From the NCBI RefSeq assembly GCF_014138265.1, contig NZ_JACGXL010000001.1, positions 1,000,525 through 1,064,524 of the forward strand: DNA of 64,000 nucleotides. The letters are read 5' to 3'. The translations under genes were made by a program, and so were the position numbers. Of the stretch, positions 17,109-25,100 are shown in pieces; positions within the stretch are counted from its first letter, which is position 1, and every line of letters begins with the position of its first letter. Under the pieces are notes generated by a model, which saw nothing but the letters and a program-made list of their open reading frames with translations, did no database searches and was not told where the DNA came from. Source of the DNA: Dokdonella fugitiva. GTDB taxonomy: Bacteria > Pseudomonadota > Gammaproteobacteria > Xanthomonadales > Rhodanobacteraceae.

Positions 17109-17834
17109 TCAGCCGGCGCGCTTCAGCACGAGGTCGTGGCCTTCGCGGCGACTCACGAACCCGGTCACGCGGCCGGCGGCGTCGCGCTGGAAGATGCGGC
17201 GCGTGCGCGGCTGCCCCGGCGTGAACAGCACGTCGCGCAGCTCGGCCTTGAGCGCGACCGGCTTGCCGCCGTCGGGCGTGCCGGTGAGTTCGTCGCCGTG
17301 GCGTTCGATGCGATAGACGAAATCGCCGGCCTGGTAGCGACCGACGTATTCGTCGAGCGTCTTCGCGGGCAGCGCGACCGCGGGCGGATCGTCCTGCGCG
17401 GCCATCGTCTGGCTCGAGATCATCTTCCAGCCGTCCGCTTCCTTGAGCCAGACCTCGGTCGAGAGGTATTTCGCGTGCAGGGTCTGGCCGTGGAACTGCA
17501 CGGTCGACACGTCGGTGAACGACGTGACCGCGACGTTGCCGTGCAGCTCGACGCTGAGGCCTTCCTGCACGAGCGTGTTCGACATGCCCTTCGCCGGCGG
17601 CTGCGCGCCGTCGACGATGTCGTGCTTGGTCGCGGTCTCGCCGCTTTCGTTCATGAACACGACGTGGTCGTCGAGCAGGCGGCCGAGCACGGCCGCGTCG
17701 CCGCTCGCGGACGCATCGGAGAATTCCTGCGACTGGCGCTTGATGACGGCGAGGTCGTCCTCGGCCGCGGCGGCGGCGGCGGCGGACGAGAGCAAGGCGA
17801 GCGACAGCGGTACGAGCACGAAGCGCGGCGGCAT
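17109..17834 (-). CDS. Secreted SnoaL/DUF4440-type (NTF2-like) protein
   Basis: Signal peptide 'MPPRFVLVPLSLALLSSAAA' at the start; ATG 17834 has AGGAATT upstream. Residues about 28-135 look like an NTF2-fold DUF4440 domain ('IKRQSQEFSDASASGD', 'LLDDHVVFMNESGE', 'STEVWLKEADGWKMISSQ'). A C-terminal small beta domain follows ('YVGRYQAGDFVYRIERHGDEL', 'DRDAAGRVTGF'-like, DUF3471 style), as often attached to beta-lactamase-like or NTF2-like exported proteins. 241 residues. Members of this fold bind small hydrophobic ligands or act as assembly factors; the exact job is unknown. Single gene between repeat elements. Confidence 0.8.
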   Translation of the reverse strand: MPPRFVLVPLSLALLSSAAAAAAAEDDLAVIKRQSQEFSDASASGDAAVLGRLLDDHVVFMNESGETATKHDIVDGAQPPAKGMSNTLVQEGLSVELHGNVAVTSFTDVSTVQFHGQTLHAKYLSTEVWLKEADGWKMISSQTMAAQDDPPAVALPAKTLDEYVGRYQAGDFVYRIERHGDELTGTPDGGKPVALKAELRDVLFTPGQPRTRRIFQRDAAGRVTGFVSRREGHDLVLKRAG

Positions 17835-17962
17835 GAGGAATTCCTCGACGGGGGAACACGCAGCATCGGCGCTCGTGCGTCGATTCGTCCATGTGCCGCA
17901 GGTCACGGCGCCGCGGTCGCGCGGCGCCCGTTCGCGCTGTCGCTCATGCGCGAACGGCATCC

Positions 17963-18033
17963 GTGGGAGCGGCGCAAGCCGCGATGCCATTCGCAATTCC
18001 GGAAGAGCATCGCGACTTCCGTCGCTCCCACAT
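17963..18033. repeat. REP-like element, family A, intergenic
   Basis: GTGGGAGCGGCGCAAGCCGC... pairs with ...GCGACTTCCGTCGCTCCCAC across about 25 unpaired bases. It lies between the DUF4440 gene and the lrp-like gene. A further lone GTGGGAGCGTCAC half word occurs at about 18070. Otherwise the 261-base gap holds nothing I can name. Confidence 0.85.
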
Positions 18034-18095
18034 AAGCGCGCATCGGTCGCTCGCGGGCGATCGGCCGCCGTGGGAGCGTCACATCGCGAACACGC

Positions 18096-18599
18096 TCAGC
18101 CCGGCAACGGCGGCGCGCGCGGCGGCACCGGGGTCGACTGCACGATCGAGCTCGTCGTGTTGCCGTAGGCGAGGAGCTCGTCGAGCACGGCTTCGAGCAG
18201 TTCGACGCGACCGACCAGCACCTTCATGATGAAGCAGTCCTCGCCGGTCACGCGATGGCACTCGACGATCTCGGGGATCGTCTTCACGAGCTGCGAGATC
18301 GCCTGCAGCTGTCCCGGCATCGGTCGCACGCGCACGAACGCGCTGATGCCGAGGCCGAGTGCCGCGGGCTCGAGTTCGAGCCGCGTACCACGGATGACGC
18401 CGCCTTCGTGCAGGCGCTGCACGCGCTCGCTGACCGCCGGTGCGGACATGCCGACGCGACGCGCGAGCTCGCTCGTCGGCAGGCGCGGATCGTCGAGCAA
18501 CTCGCGCAGGATCGCGAGATTGGTCGCGTCGAGCAGCTCGCTCGGGCGATCGAAGGAATTCCTGGTCGTTTTCTTTCGCATACGTGGAAATCCGCGCAT
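18096..18599 (-). CDS. Lrp/AsnC family transcriptional regulator
   Basis: N-terminal AsnC winged helix ('LDATNLAILRELLDDPRLPTSELARRVGMSAPAVSERVQRLHEGGVI') and C-terminal RAM ligand-binding domain ('ISAFVRVRPMPGQLQAI', 'PEIVECHRVTGEDCFIMKV'). Lrp-type regulators assemble as dimers to octamers and respond to amino acids. ATG 18599 has GAAGG at good spacing; ATG 18581, six codons later, is possible. 167 residues. It is divergent from an EamA exporter with about 76 bases between the starts, the classic arrangement of an Lrp regulator controlling an amino-acid exporter. Confidence 0.92.
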   Translation of the reverse strand: MRGFPRMRKKTTRNSFDRPSELLDATNLAILRELLDDPRLPTSELARRVGMSAPAVSERVQRLHEGGVIRGTRLELEPAALGLGISAFVRVRPMPGQLQAISQLVKTIPEIVECHRVTGEDCFIMKVLVGRVELLEAVLDELLAYGNTTSSIVQSTPVPPRAPPLPG

Positions 18600-18675
18600 C
18601 AAGCCTTCGATCCTGCATTCACGCAGGCGCCCGTGGCTTCGACAATGTACACCCGTTCCCTGCCCGGAGGCGGCC

Positions 18676-19584
18676 ATGTCCGGTTCGATCCGATCCACGC
18701 GTTCCGCGCGCGTTCCCGCCGAGCTGTATTTCCTCGTCAGCGCGGTATTCCACTACCTCGGCCCCGCGTTCGCGGTGCTGCTGTTCAGCGCGCTCGCGCC
18801 GCTCGGCGTCGCGTGGCTGCGCATCGTCGTCGCCGCGCTCGCGTTCGCGCTGTGGCGCCGCCCGTGGCGCACGTTCGCCGCGGCGACCCCGGCGCAACGG
18901 CCCCTGCTCGTCGCGATGGGTGTCGTGCTCGCGCTCATGAACTCGGTGTTCTACCTCGCGATCGCGCGCCTGCCGCTGGCGACGGTCGGCGCGATCGAGT
19001 TCCTCGCGCCGATCACGCTCGCGTTCGTCGCGCTGCGCGACGCGCGCAACGTCGCCGCGCTCGGCCTCGCCGCCGCCGGCGTGTCGCTGCTCACGCGCAT
19101 CCACTTCGGCGGCGAACCGCTCGCCTACCTGTTCGCGTTCGCCAACTGCGCGCTGTTCGCAGGCTACCTCGTGCTCGGCCACGCGATCGCGCGCGACGGC
19201 GGCGCGTCCGGCATCGACCGCCTCGGCGCTGCGATGCTCGTCGCCGCCGTCGTCGCGCTGCCGTTCGGCCTGCACGACGCGCTGCCCGCGTTCGCCGAAC
19301 CGCGCCTGCTGCTCGCGGCGATCGGCGTCGGCGTGTGTTCGTCGGTGATTCCCTACGTGTGCGACCAGCTCGCGATGGCGCGCCTGCCGCGCGCGACATT
19401 CGCGCTGATGCTCGCGCTGCTGCCCGCGTCCGCCGCTTTGATCGGCGCGCTCGTGCTGCAGCAGCGGCCGACGCCGCTCGAATGGGCCGGCATCGCGCTC
19501 GTGATCGCGGGCGTGCGCCTGCATCGCAGGGACGGGCCGCACTCCGCTCCCGTGGAAGGCACCGGATCCAAGTCGGAAGCCTGA
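18676..19584 (+). CDS. EamA/RhtA-type inner membrane exporter
   Basis: Ten hydrophobic helices in two halves, typical of the DMT superfamily EamA proteins ('YFLVSAVFHYLGPAFAVLLF', 'VGAIEFLAPITLAFV', 'IPYVCDQLAMARLPRATFAL', 'PLEWAGIALVIAGV'). The overall pattern is closest to RhtA, a threonine/homoserine exporter. 302 residues, ATG 18676 with GGAGGC. The last ~20 residues are hydrophilic and end within the start of a dispersed repeat, so the original C-terminus may have been altered. Divergent from the Lrp-type regulator, which probably controls it. Substrate not proven; amino acid or small metabolite is likely. Confidence 0.9.
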   Translation: MSGSIRSTRSARVPAELYFLVSAVFHYLGPAFAVLLFSALAPLGVAWLRIVVAALAFALWRRPWRTFAAATPAQRPLLVAMGVVLALMNSVFYLAIARLPLATVGAIEFLAPITLAFVALRDARNVAALGLAAAGVSLLTRIHFGGEPLAYLFAFANCALFAGYLVLGHAIARDGGASGIDRLGAAMLVAAVVALPFGLHDALPAFAEPRLLLAAIGVGVCSSVIPYVCDQLAMARLPRATFALMLALLPASAALIGALVLQQRPTPLEWAGIALVIAGVRLHRRDGPHSAPVEGTGSKSEA

Positions 19585-19675
19585 AACACGGAGCACACGG
19601 AGGAAGAGCTTTTCCTGCTCATGGGTTCCACCCTCCTCTTGCTTTCCCCGTGTGCTCGGTGTGCTCCGTGTTTCA
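19582..19675. repeat. Inverted repeat, family C (ACGGAGCACACGGAGG type)
   Basis: TGAAACACGGAGCACACGGA at the left and its inverted copy CCGTGTGCTCGGTGTGCTCC-GTGTTTCA at the right. The left arm begins on the stop codon of the EamA gene. A related, larger nested element lies at 44335-44544. Such 'GGAGCACACGGAG' words are dispersed intergenic repeats in several proteobacteria. Confidence 0.8.
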
Positions 19676-19728
19676 ATCTTCGATCTTCAGTCGCGCACCG
19701 CGCGCGGCTCGATCCGGGAGGAGACGAC

Positions 19729-20154
19729 ATGACGAACCCATCGCACGAAGGCGGCTGCCTTTGCGGCGCGATCCGCTACCGCGCCGAAGCGGACGCGGTC
19801 GCGCGCACGCATTGCCACTGCCGCAGCTGCCGCCTCGCCGCCGGGGCACCGTCGCTCGCGTGGGCGGTGTTTCCCAGCGCTGCGTTCCGCTTCACGCGGG
19901 GCGAGCCGACGCGCTACGCGTCGTCGCCCGGCGTGACGCGCACGTTCTGCGGGCGCTGCGGCAGCACGCTCACCTGGCAGGACGACGGCGAGGCGCGCAC
20001 GATCGACATCGCAAGCGCGACGCTCGACGCCGCCGACGCGTTCGCGCCGACGCGCGAGATCTGGGTCGCGGAGAAGCTCGCCTGGGACGCGCTCGACCCC
20101 GCGTTGCCGCACTATCCCGGCAGCAGCCGCGACACGCAGGCGCTCAATCGCTGA
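19729..20154 (+). CDS. GFA (glutathione-dependent formaldehyde-activating-like) family protein
   Basis: Zinc-binding fold of the GFA/CENP-V family. 'GGCLCGAIRYRAE' gives the first Cys pair, 'THCHCRSCRLAAGAP' the second set and 'RTFCGRCGSTLTWQ' the third, in the family order. Members bind zinc and, in the founding case, accelerate S-hydroxymethylglutathione formation; most have unknown substrates. 141 residues, close to the usual size. The ATG at 19729 is preceded by GGGAGGAGAC. It stands alone between a repeat element and a convergent beta-helix gene. Confidence 0.9.
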   Translation: MTNPSHEGGCLCGAIRYRAEADAVARTHCHCRSCRLAAGAPSLAWAVFPSAAFRFTRGEPTRYASSPGVTRTFCGRCGSTLTWQDDGEARTIDIASATLDAADAFAPTREIWVAEKLAWDALDPALPHYPGSSRDTQALNR

Positions 20155-20157
20155 GGC

Positions 20158-21909
20158 TCACGGGATCGGCGCATTCCATTCGAACGCGCCGCTGTCGCAG
20201 ACGGTCGCGGCGCGCACGGCACCGCGCGCGTCGGTGGCCGGGCAGTCGCCGTCGGCCGCGTCGATCAGCACGCTCGCCGGCGACACGATCCCCGCCAGCG
20301 CGAACAGGCCGCCGTAGTAGCCGTAGGCGAGAGCGAGCGTAGCCGGATCCACGCCGGCACGGTCGCCGCTGCCGGTGCAGGTGTACGCGGACGTGTCGAC
20401 GTTCGCGCCGAGCGTGGCCAGCGCCGACGGCGTGCCGTAGGCGCAGCCGCCGGTGTAGACCGACGCACGCGTGGTGGCGCCGTTCTCGCTGCGGGCGAAG
20501 CCGCCACGACCGTCCGCGACGCGCTCGTTCTCGACGTAGACGTCGGCGGCGCCGTCGAAACTCGTCGAATGGTTCGCGAGGAAGCTCGCGTAGTGCACGT
20601 CGAGGCGGGCGTAGCCGTGCACGCCCGCACCGTTGCCGATCGCGATGCCGGCGCCGTGGTTCGCGCCGTTCGCATGCACGCTCGCGTTCACGAGCGACAC
20701 GCCGGCGACGTCGCAGGCACCCAGGGCGTGAAGGTCTCCCGATGCATAGTAGATCGCGCCGCCGAGGTAGGTCGCGTGGTTGTCGTCGAACGCGGTGCGA
20801 TCCACGTACACGGCCCCTTGCCCGCCCCAGATCGCACCGCCGTCGACGGCGGCGGTGTTGCCGAGCAGCAGGCTGTCGAATACCGCGGTGGTCGGGCAGA
20901 ACGGCGTCGGCAGCGACCGGCGCATGTTCAACGCGCCGCCGCGGATCGCTCGGTTGGCCTCGAGGCGCACGCGGGCGAGCACGAGCGCGCCTTCACCGAG
21001 GAACGCGCCGCCGTTGCCGCCGACCTCCGCCGGCAACGACTCGTTCGAGACGAAGCGCGCGAATGCACCAGGCGCGTCGACGTCGTCCTCGTCGAGCGAG
21101 ACGTCGAGGCCCTTGCCGCTCTCGACGAAGACCGCGCCGCCGCCGTACGTGGCGCGGTTGGCGTCGACGAGGCTGCCCGCATCCATCACGACGATCGCGC
21201 CGTGCGCGATCTCGCCGTGCGCATCGGCGACGCCGGCGCGCGCGTCGAGCGCGCCACCCCAGTCGGCCTCGTTCGCGTGCAGGCGCGCGTGGTTGCGAAG
21301 CGCCAGGCGCGGGTCGGAGCCGTCCATCGCGATGCCGCCGCCGATCGCCGCGCGATTGCGTTCGATCGACGTGCCGTCGAGCGCGAGGTGGCCGCCCCTC
21401 ACGTGCACGGCACCGCCGATGTAGCCGGCGCTGCAGTTGGCGAGCACGTCGTCGGTCAGGGTCACGTCGGCGTTCTCGGCGTAAAGGCCGCCGCCGCCGT
21501 GCGCCGCCTGCGCTTCCGGCACCTCGCCGTCGAGCAGCGCGACGCCGACGATGTCGAGGCGCGTCGACCACGCATCGAACACGCGATAGCGCGCGTGCTG
21601 GCGGATCGTCGTGCTGCGCGCGCCGAGGCCTTGCACGGCGAGGTCGTCCTGCACATGCAACGCGCCGCCGGGGATCAGGTGGAACGGCGCCAGCGCAAGG
21701 TCGTATTCGCCCTTCGACAATCGGATCACGTCGGGACCGGGATTCGCGTTCGCGGCGATGACCGCGCTGCGCAGCGAACAGTCGCGTGGCGTGCACGCGA
21801 TCACCGCGGGATCATCGTGGCGCGTGACGACGTACGTCGCGGCGCGCGCGACGGGCATCGCGGTGACGGCCGCCAAGGCGACGAGGCTCGACGAACGGCG
21901 AATCGACAT
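20158..21909 (-). CDS. Secreted right-handed beta-helix protein (CSLREA type), second copy
   Basis: Signal peptide 'RRSSSLVALAAVTAMPVARA', then 'CTPRDCSLRSAVIAANANPG', a clear CSLREA-type module. A long repetitive domain follows, with Asn/Ala/Gly turns ('NRAAIGGGIAMDGSDPRLALRN', shortened motif seen many times), and the end 'CDSGAFEW' is a choice-of-anchor-like finish. 583 residues; ATG 21909 with GGAGGAAC upstream. Compared with the protein at 15597 it shares the N-terminal module but has a longer helix and lacks the 'IFDDGF' tail. No catalytic motif seen. Likely exported to the surface or outside. Confidence 0.82.
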   Translation of the reverse strand: MSIRRSSSLVALAAVTAMPVARAATYVVTRHDDPAVIACTPRDCSLRSAVIAANANPGPDVIRLSKGEYDLALAPFHLIPGGALHVQDDLAVQGLGARSTTIRQHARYRVFDAWSTRLDIVGVALLDGEVPEAQAAHGGGGLYAENADVTLTDDVLANCSAGYIGGAVHVRGGHLALDGTSIERNRAAIGGGIAMDGSDPRLALRNHARLHANEADWGGALDARAGVADAHGEIAHGAIVVMDAGSLVDANRATYGGGAVFVESGKGLDVSLDEDDVDAPGAFARFVSNESLPAEVGGNGGAFLGEGALVLARVRLEANRAIRGGALNMRRSLPTPFCPTTAVFDSLLLGNTAAVDGGAIWGGQGAVYVDRTAFDDNHATYLGGAIYYASGDLHALGACDVAGVSLVNASVHANGANHGAGIAIGNGAGVHGYARLDVHYASFLANHSTSFDGAADVYVENERVADGRGGFARSENGATTRASVYTGGCAYGTPSALATLGANVDTSAYTCTGSGDRAGVDPATLALAYGYYGGLFALAGIVSPASVLIDAADGDCPATDARGAVRAATVCDSGAFEWNAPIP

Positions 21910-22004
21910 GAACGTTCCTCCGGGCCGGATGGCCGATCCCGGAGGTGAATGCGCGGCTGCGCCGAACCGAACGCGGCCGCACATCGCCGGCAACGGTCAA
22001 CGGT

Positions 22005-22931
22005 TCACGCGAACCCGTACGGCAGGTTCGGCGACGACACGACGCGCTCGCCGATCGCCTCGCCGCGCAGGAAGCACAGTGCGTGGTCGATGACGGCGCG
22101 GTCGTCCGCGATGCGGTTGTGGCCGAGGCCGGTGGTGGTCAGCAGGCGTGCACCCGGCCAGTGGCGCGCGTAGCGCTCGCCTTCGGCCCACGGGACTTCG
22201 CGATCGTCGAGGTCGTGCACGATCAGCGCGGGTCGTGCGATCGCCGGCGCCTTGAGATGCGCCTGCAAGGTCGCGACGCGCAGCGGGTGCTTCGCTTCGT
22301 ATTCGTCGAACAGGTGTCGCGTGAGGTAGTCGTTGAGACCGACGAAGCGGCCGAAACGCGAGGCGGCGTCGATCGGATCGGCCGCGGGCGCGATCAGGAT
22401 CGCGCGTCCGGTCGCGAGGCCGTCGGCGAGCGCGAGCATCGTCGCCGCACCGCCGAGCGAGTGGCCGATGACCGCAGCCGACGGGCCGTGCCGACGCGCG
22501 ATCTCGGCGAGCACCGCGGCGAAATCGGGCAAGGTCGCACGCCGCCCGCTGCTGCGTCCATGGCCGACCTGGTCGAAACCGACGACCGCGTAGCCGGCTT
22601 CGCGCAGTGGCGCGATCCACGGCAGGAACCGCGTCGCGTGGCTCGACCAGCCGTGCGAAAGCAGCACGTACGGCTGCGCCGACGGATCACCCCAGGTGTA
22701 GAGGCTCACCTGCTCGCCGCCGATCGCGAGCGAGCCGAGCGCGGCGCCGCCGGTGTCGGTCGCGAGCGCGCGGCGGCGCGTGACCGACAGCGGCGTGCAG
22801 AACAGGCGATACGCACGACGCAAGGTCGCCGCCGGCCGCAGCCAGCTGCCGAAGGCGAAGCCTGCGCGCAGGAGCGCGAAGCGGATATTACGAACGATCG
22901 TGCTATTTCTTGCGGCGACAAGGGTGGCCAT
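22005..22931 (-). CDS. Alpha/beta hydrolase
   Basis: Lysophospholipase/esterase-like hydrolase. 'LLSHGWSSHATRFLPWI' gives the oxyanion strand, 'IGHSLGGAATML' the nucleophile Ser, 'HDLDDREVPW' the acid, and 'TGLGHNRI' the His. 308 residues. The ATG at 22931 has GAGGTCC upstream and lies 22 bases after the TetR stop, so the two form an operon. The first ~20 codons contain a second copy of the sequence found upstream of the TetR gene, which suggests operator control inside the transcribed region or a start further downstream (no other ATG nearby). Substrate unknown; TetR linkage suggests induction by a hydrophobic compound. Confidence 0.88.
   Translation of the reverse strand: MATLVAARNSTIVRNIRFALLRAGFAFGSWLRPAATLRRAYRLFCTPLSVTRRRALATDTGGAALGSLAIGGEQVSLYTWGDPSAQPYVLLSHGWSSHATRFLPWIAPLREAGYAVVGFDQVGHGRSSGRRATLPDFAAVLAEIARRHGPSAAVIGHSLGGAATMLALADGLATGRAILIAPAADPIDAASRFGRFVGLNDYLTRHLFDEYEAKHPLRVATLQAHLKAPAIARPALIVHDLDDREVPWAEGERYARHWPGARLLTTTGLGHNRIADDRAVIDHALCFLRGEAIGERVVSSPNLPYGFA
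22888..22907. promoter_or_regulatory. Candidate TetR operator, copy 1 (within hydrolase 5' end)
   Basis: TTACGAACGATCGTGCTATT. Its inverted form matches the sequence 9 bases upstream of the TetR start (23564-23582) at 17 of 19 positions, with the self-complementary core ACGATCGT. Only these two sites are seen in the window, one at each gene of the operon. Confidence 0.6.
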
Positions 22932-22952
22932 GGCGGACCTCGGGCGTGTGCT

Positions 22953-23555
22953 TCAGGGGAAATGGGCGGCGAACAGGCGCTCGATCGCCCGCTCGGCCTG
23001 GGTGCGCGCGAGCTTGGGATCGAACAGGCGGGTGTCGTGGTGCAGCGCGAGCGCGATGCCGAAGATCTCGAACGACAGTTGCTGCGGATCGGTGTCCGCG
23101 CGCAGCTCGCCGCTGTCGATCGCCATCTGCGTCGCGCGCGTGGTGTCGCTGCGCCATCGCTGCACGCGCGCGACGACCGCGTCGTGCAGCGGTCCGGGGC
23201 GCGAGTCGTATTCGCTGATCGCCGACATCACGAGGCAGCCGTGCTGGTTTTCCCGTACCCAGTCGAACCAGCCGTCGATGATCGCGCGCAGGCGCACGAG
23301 GCCGCGCGGCTTGCGCAACGCGGGGATCAGCACGAACTCGCCGAAGCGGCGACCGCCTTCGTCGAGCACTGCCAGTTGCAGGTCTTCGCGCGAACCGAAA
23401 TGCGCGAACACGCCGCTCTTGGACATGCCGACCGCTTGCGCGAGATCGCCGATCGACAGGCCCTCGAGGCCCTGGCGACTCGCGATCGCGTAGGCGCGAT
23501 CGATGATGAGTTCGCGCGTCGCGGCCCCCTTGCTGCTGGCAGGCTGACTGCTCAT
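22953..23555 (-). CDS. TetR family transcriptional regulator
   Basis: N-terminal HTH 'TRELIIDRAYAIASRQGLEG' followed by 'SIGDLAQAVGMSKSGVFAHF', a textbook TetR recognition helix. The C-terminal ligand domain ('GWFDWVRENQHGCLVMSAIS', 'LSFEIFGIALALHHDTRLF') resembles the YsiA/TetR_C groups involved in lipid or xenobiotic control. 200 residues from ATG 23555; the longer frame upstream is not needed. It is the first gene of an operon with an alpha/beta hydrolase. An inverted element overlapping the region just before its start suggests autorepression. Confidence 0.92.
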   Translation of the reverse strand: MSSQPASSKGAATRELIIDRAYAIASRQGLEGLSIGDLAQAVGMSKSGVFAHFGSREDLQLAVLDEGGRRFGEFVLIPALRKPRGLVRLRAIIDGWFDWVRENQHGCLVMSAISEYDSRPGPLHDAVVARVQRWRSDTTRATQMAIDSGELRADTDPQQLSFEIFGIALALHHDTRLFDPKLARTQAERAIERLFAAHFP

Positions 23556-23563
23556 GCGCTGAA

Positions 23564-23582
23564 AATAGTACGATCGTTCGTG
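23564..23582. promoter_or_regulatory. Candidate TetR operator, copy 2 (upstream of the TetR gene)
   Basis: AATAGTACGATCGTTCGTG, 9 bases before the TetR start codon, where it would overlap the promoter or ribosome binding site. It is the inverted counterpart of 22888-22907. Two matching copies at two co-transcribed genes make a shared regulator likely. Confidence 0.65.
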
Positions 23583-23787
23583 TTTTTCAACCCATGCCCC
23601 GTCCGGACCTGCGGCCACTGTCGCCGCCGGGCGGGCGGGACTACACTACGCGCCGCATTTTGCCGGCACCGCTCCGGCAATCCGCAAAACCGAATTCCCA
23701 TCAATTACTTGCAGCTCGTCCTTCGCCCGGTTCCGCGATCGCGCAACGGGTCGGGACGGGTATTTCCACGCGTCGCCAGGAGCAGCC

Positions 23788-24891
23788 ATGATTTTCGAAA
23801 CCGTCTCGCAGACCGGCCATGAGCAGATCGTCTTCTGCCACAGCAAGGACGCCGGCCTGAAGGCCATCATCGCGATCCACAACAGCGTGCTCGGCCCCGC
23901 CCTCGGCGGCCTGCGCATGTGGCCGTACAAGAGCGAGGCGGAAGCGCTCAACGACGTGCTGCGCCTGTCGCGCGGCATGACCTACAAGAACGCGGTCGCC
24001 GGCCTCAACCTCGGCGGCGGCAAGGCGGTCATCATCGGCGACCCGAGCAAGGACAAGTCCGAGGCGCTGTTCCGCGCGTTCGGCCGCTTCGTCAATTCGC
24101 TCAACGGCCGCTACATCACGGCCGAGGACGTCGGCATCGACGTCAACGACATGGAGTGGGTGTTCCGCGAGACCGAATTCGTGACCGGCGTGCACCAGGT
24201 GCACGGCGGTTCGGGTGACCCGTCGCCGTTCACCGCCTACGGCACCTTGCAGGGCCTGATGGCGACGCTGAACAAGAAGTACGGCAACGAGGACGTCGGC
24301 AAGTACAGCTACGCCGTGCAGGGCGCCGGCCACGTCGGCATGGAGTTCATCAAGCTGCTGCGCGAGCAGGGCGCGAAGGTATTCGTCACCGACATCAACA
24401 AGGAACTCGTGCAGCGCGCGGTCGACGAGTACGGCTGCACCGCGGTCGGCCTCGACGAGATCTACGACGTCGACGCCGACGTCTACAGCCCGTGCGCGCT
24501 CGGCGGCACGCTCAACGAGAAGACTATCGACCGCATCAAGGCGAAGATCGTCTGCGGCGCCGCCAACAACCAGCTCGCGACCGACGCGATCGGCGACGAA
24601 CTGACCAAGCGCGGCGTGCTATATGCGCCCGACTACGCGGTCAACGCCGGCGGCGTGATGAACGTTTCGCTCGAGATCGACGGCTACAACCGCGAGCGTG
24701 CGATGCGCATGATGCGCACGATCTACTACAACCTCTCGCGCATCTTCCAGATCGCCGAGCGCGACAACGTGCCGACCTACAAGGCGGCCGACCGCATGGC
24801 GGAAGAGCGCATCAGCGCGATCGGCAAGATCAAGCTGCCGACGATGGGCAACAACGGCCCGCGTTTCCTCGGGCGCATGCGCGGGCAGTAA
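23788..24891 (+). CDS. ldh: Leucine dehydrogenase
   Basis: Oxidatively deaminates leucine, valine and isoleucine to the 2-oxo acids with NAD+, the entry to branched-chain amino-acid catabolism. Glu/Leu/Phe/Val dehydrogenase family: 'GPALGGLRMW', 'GMTYKNAVAGLNLGGGKAV' with the two catalytic lysines (about 67 and 79), and the Rossmann 'VQGAGHVG' near 180. 367 residues, as in Bacillus enzymes. ATG 23788 follows an AGGAGCAGCC ribosome binding site. Monocistronic; a strong hairpin lies about 100 bases downstream. Related Phe/Val dehydrogenases are hard to exclude by eye, but nearby ivd and the methylcrotonyl-CoA carboxylase subunit support leucine. Confidence 0.92.
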   Translation: MIFETVSQTGHEQIVFCHSKDAGLKAIIAIHNSVLGPALGGLRMWPYKSEAEALNDVLRLSRGMTYKNAVAGLNLGGGKAVIIGDPSKDKSEALFRAFGRFVNSLNGRYITAEDVGIDVNDMEWVFRETEFVTGVHQVHGGSGDPSPFTAYGTLQGLMATLNKKYGNEDVGKYSYAVQGAGHVGMEFIKLLREQGAKVFVTDINKELVQRAVDEYGCTAVGLDEIYDVDADVYSPCALGGTLNEKTIDRIKAKIVCGAANNQLATDAIGDELTKRGVLYAPDYAVNAGGVMNVSLEIDGYNRERAMRMMRTIYYNLSRIFQIAERDNVPTYKAADRMAEERISAIGKIKLPTMGNNGPRFLGRMRGQ

Positions 24892-24988
24892 CCGTAGGCG
24901 CAGGATCGGGCATCCTGCCGCGACCTGCGTGCAAACGAGCGCGGCCGAGCCGCGCTACGTTTGCCGCCTCAGCCGCGAAGCGGCTTCG

Positions 24989-25016
24989 GCGGGCGATGCA
25001 TCCCTGCATCGCCCGC
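24989..25016. terminator. Hairpin terminator between convergent ldh and collagen-like gene
   Basis: GCGGGCGATGCA, loop TCCC, then TGCATCGCCCGC: a perfect 12-base stem with a 4-base loop. On the plus strand it is followed within about 15 bases by a GGTTTTT tract. Placed between the ends of two convergent genes, it can serve both. Confidence 0.75.
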
Positions 25017-25100
25017 GCTTCTTGGGGTGGTTTTTCGGAGCGCAGGGTCGGCGGGCCTGTCGCGACCTGCGCAGCAACGACCTCAGCACACGCAATGCAT

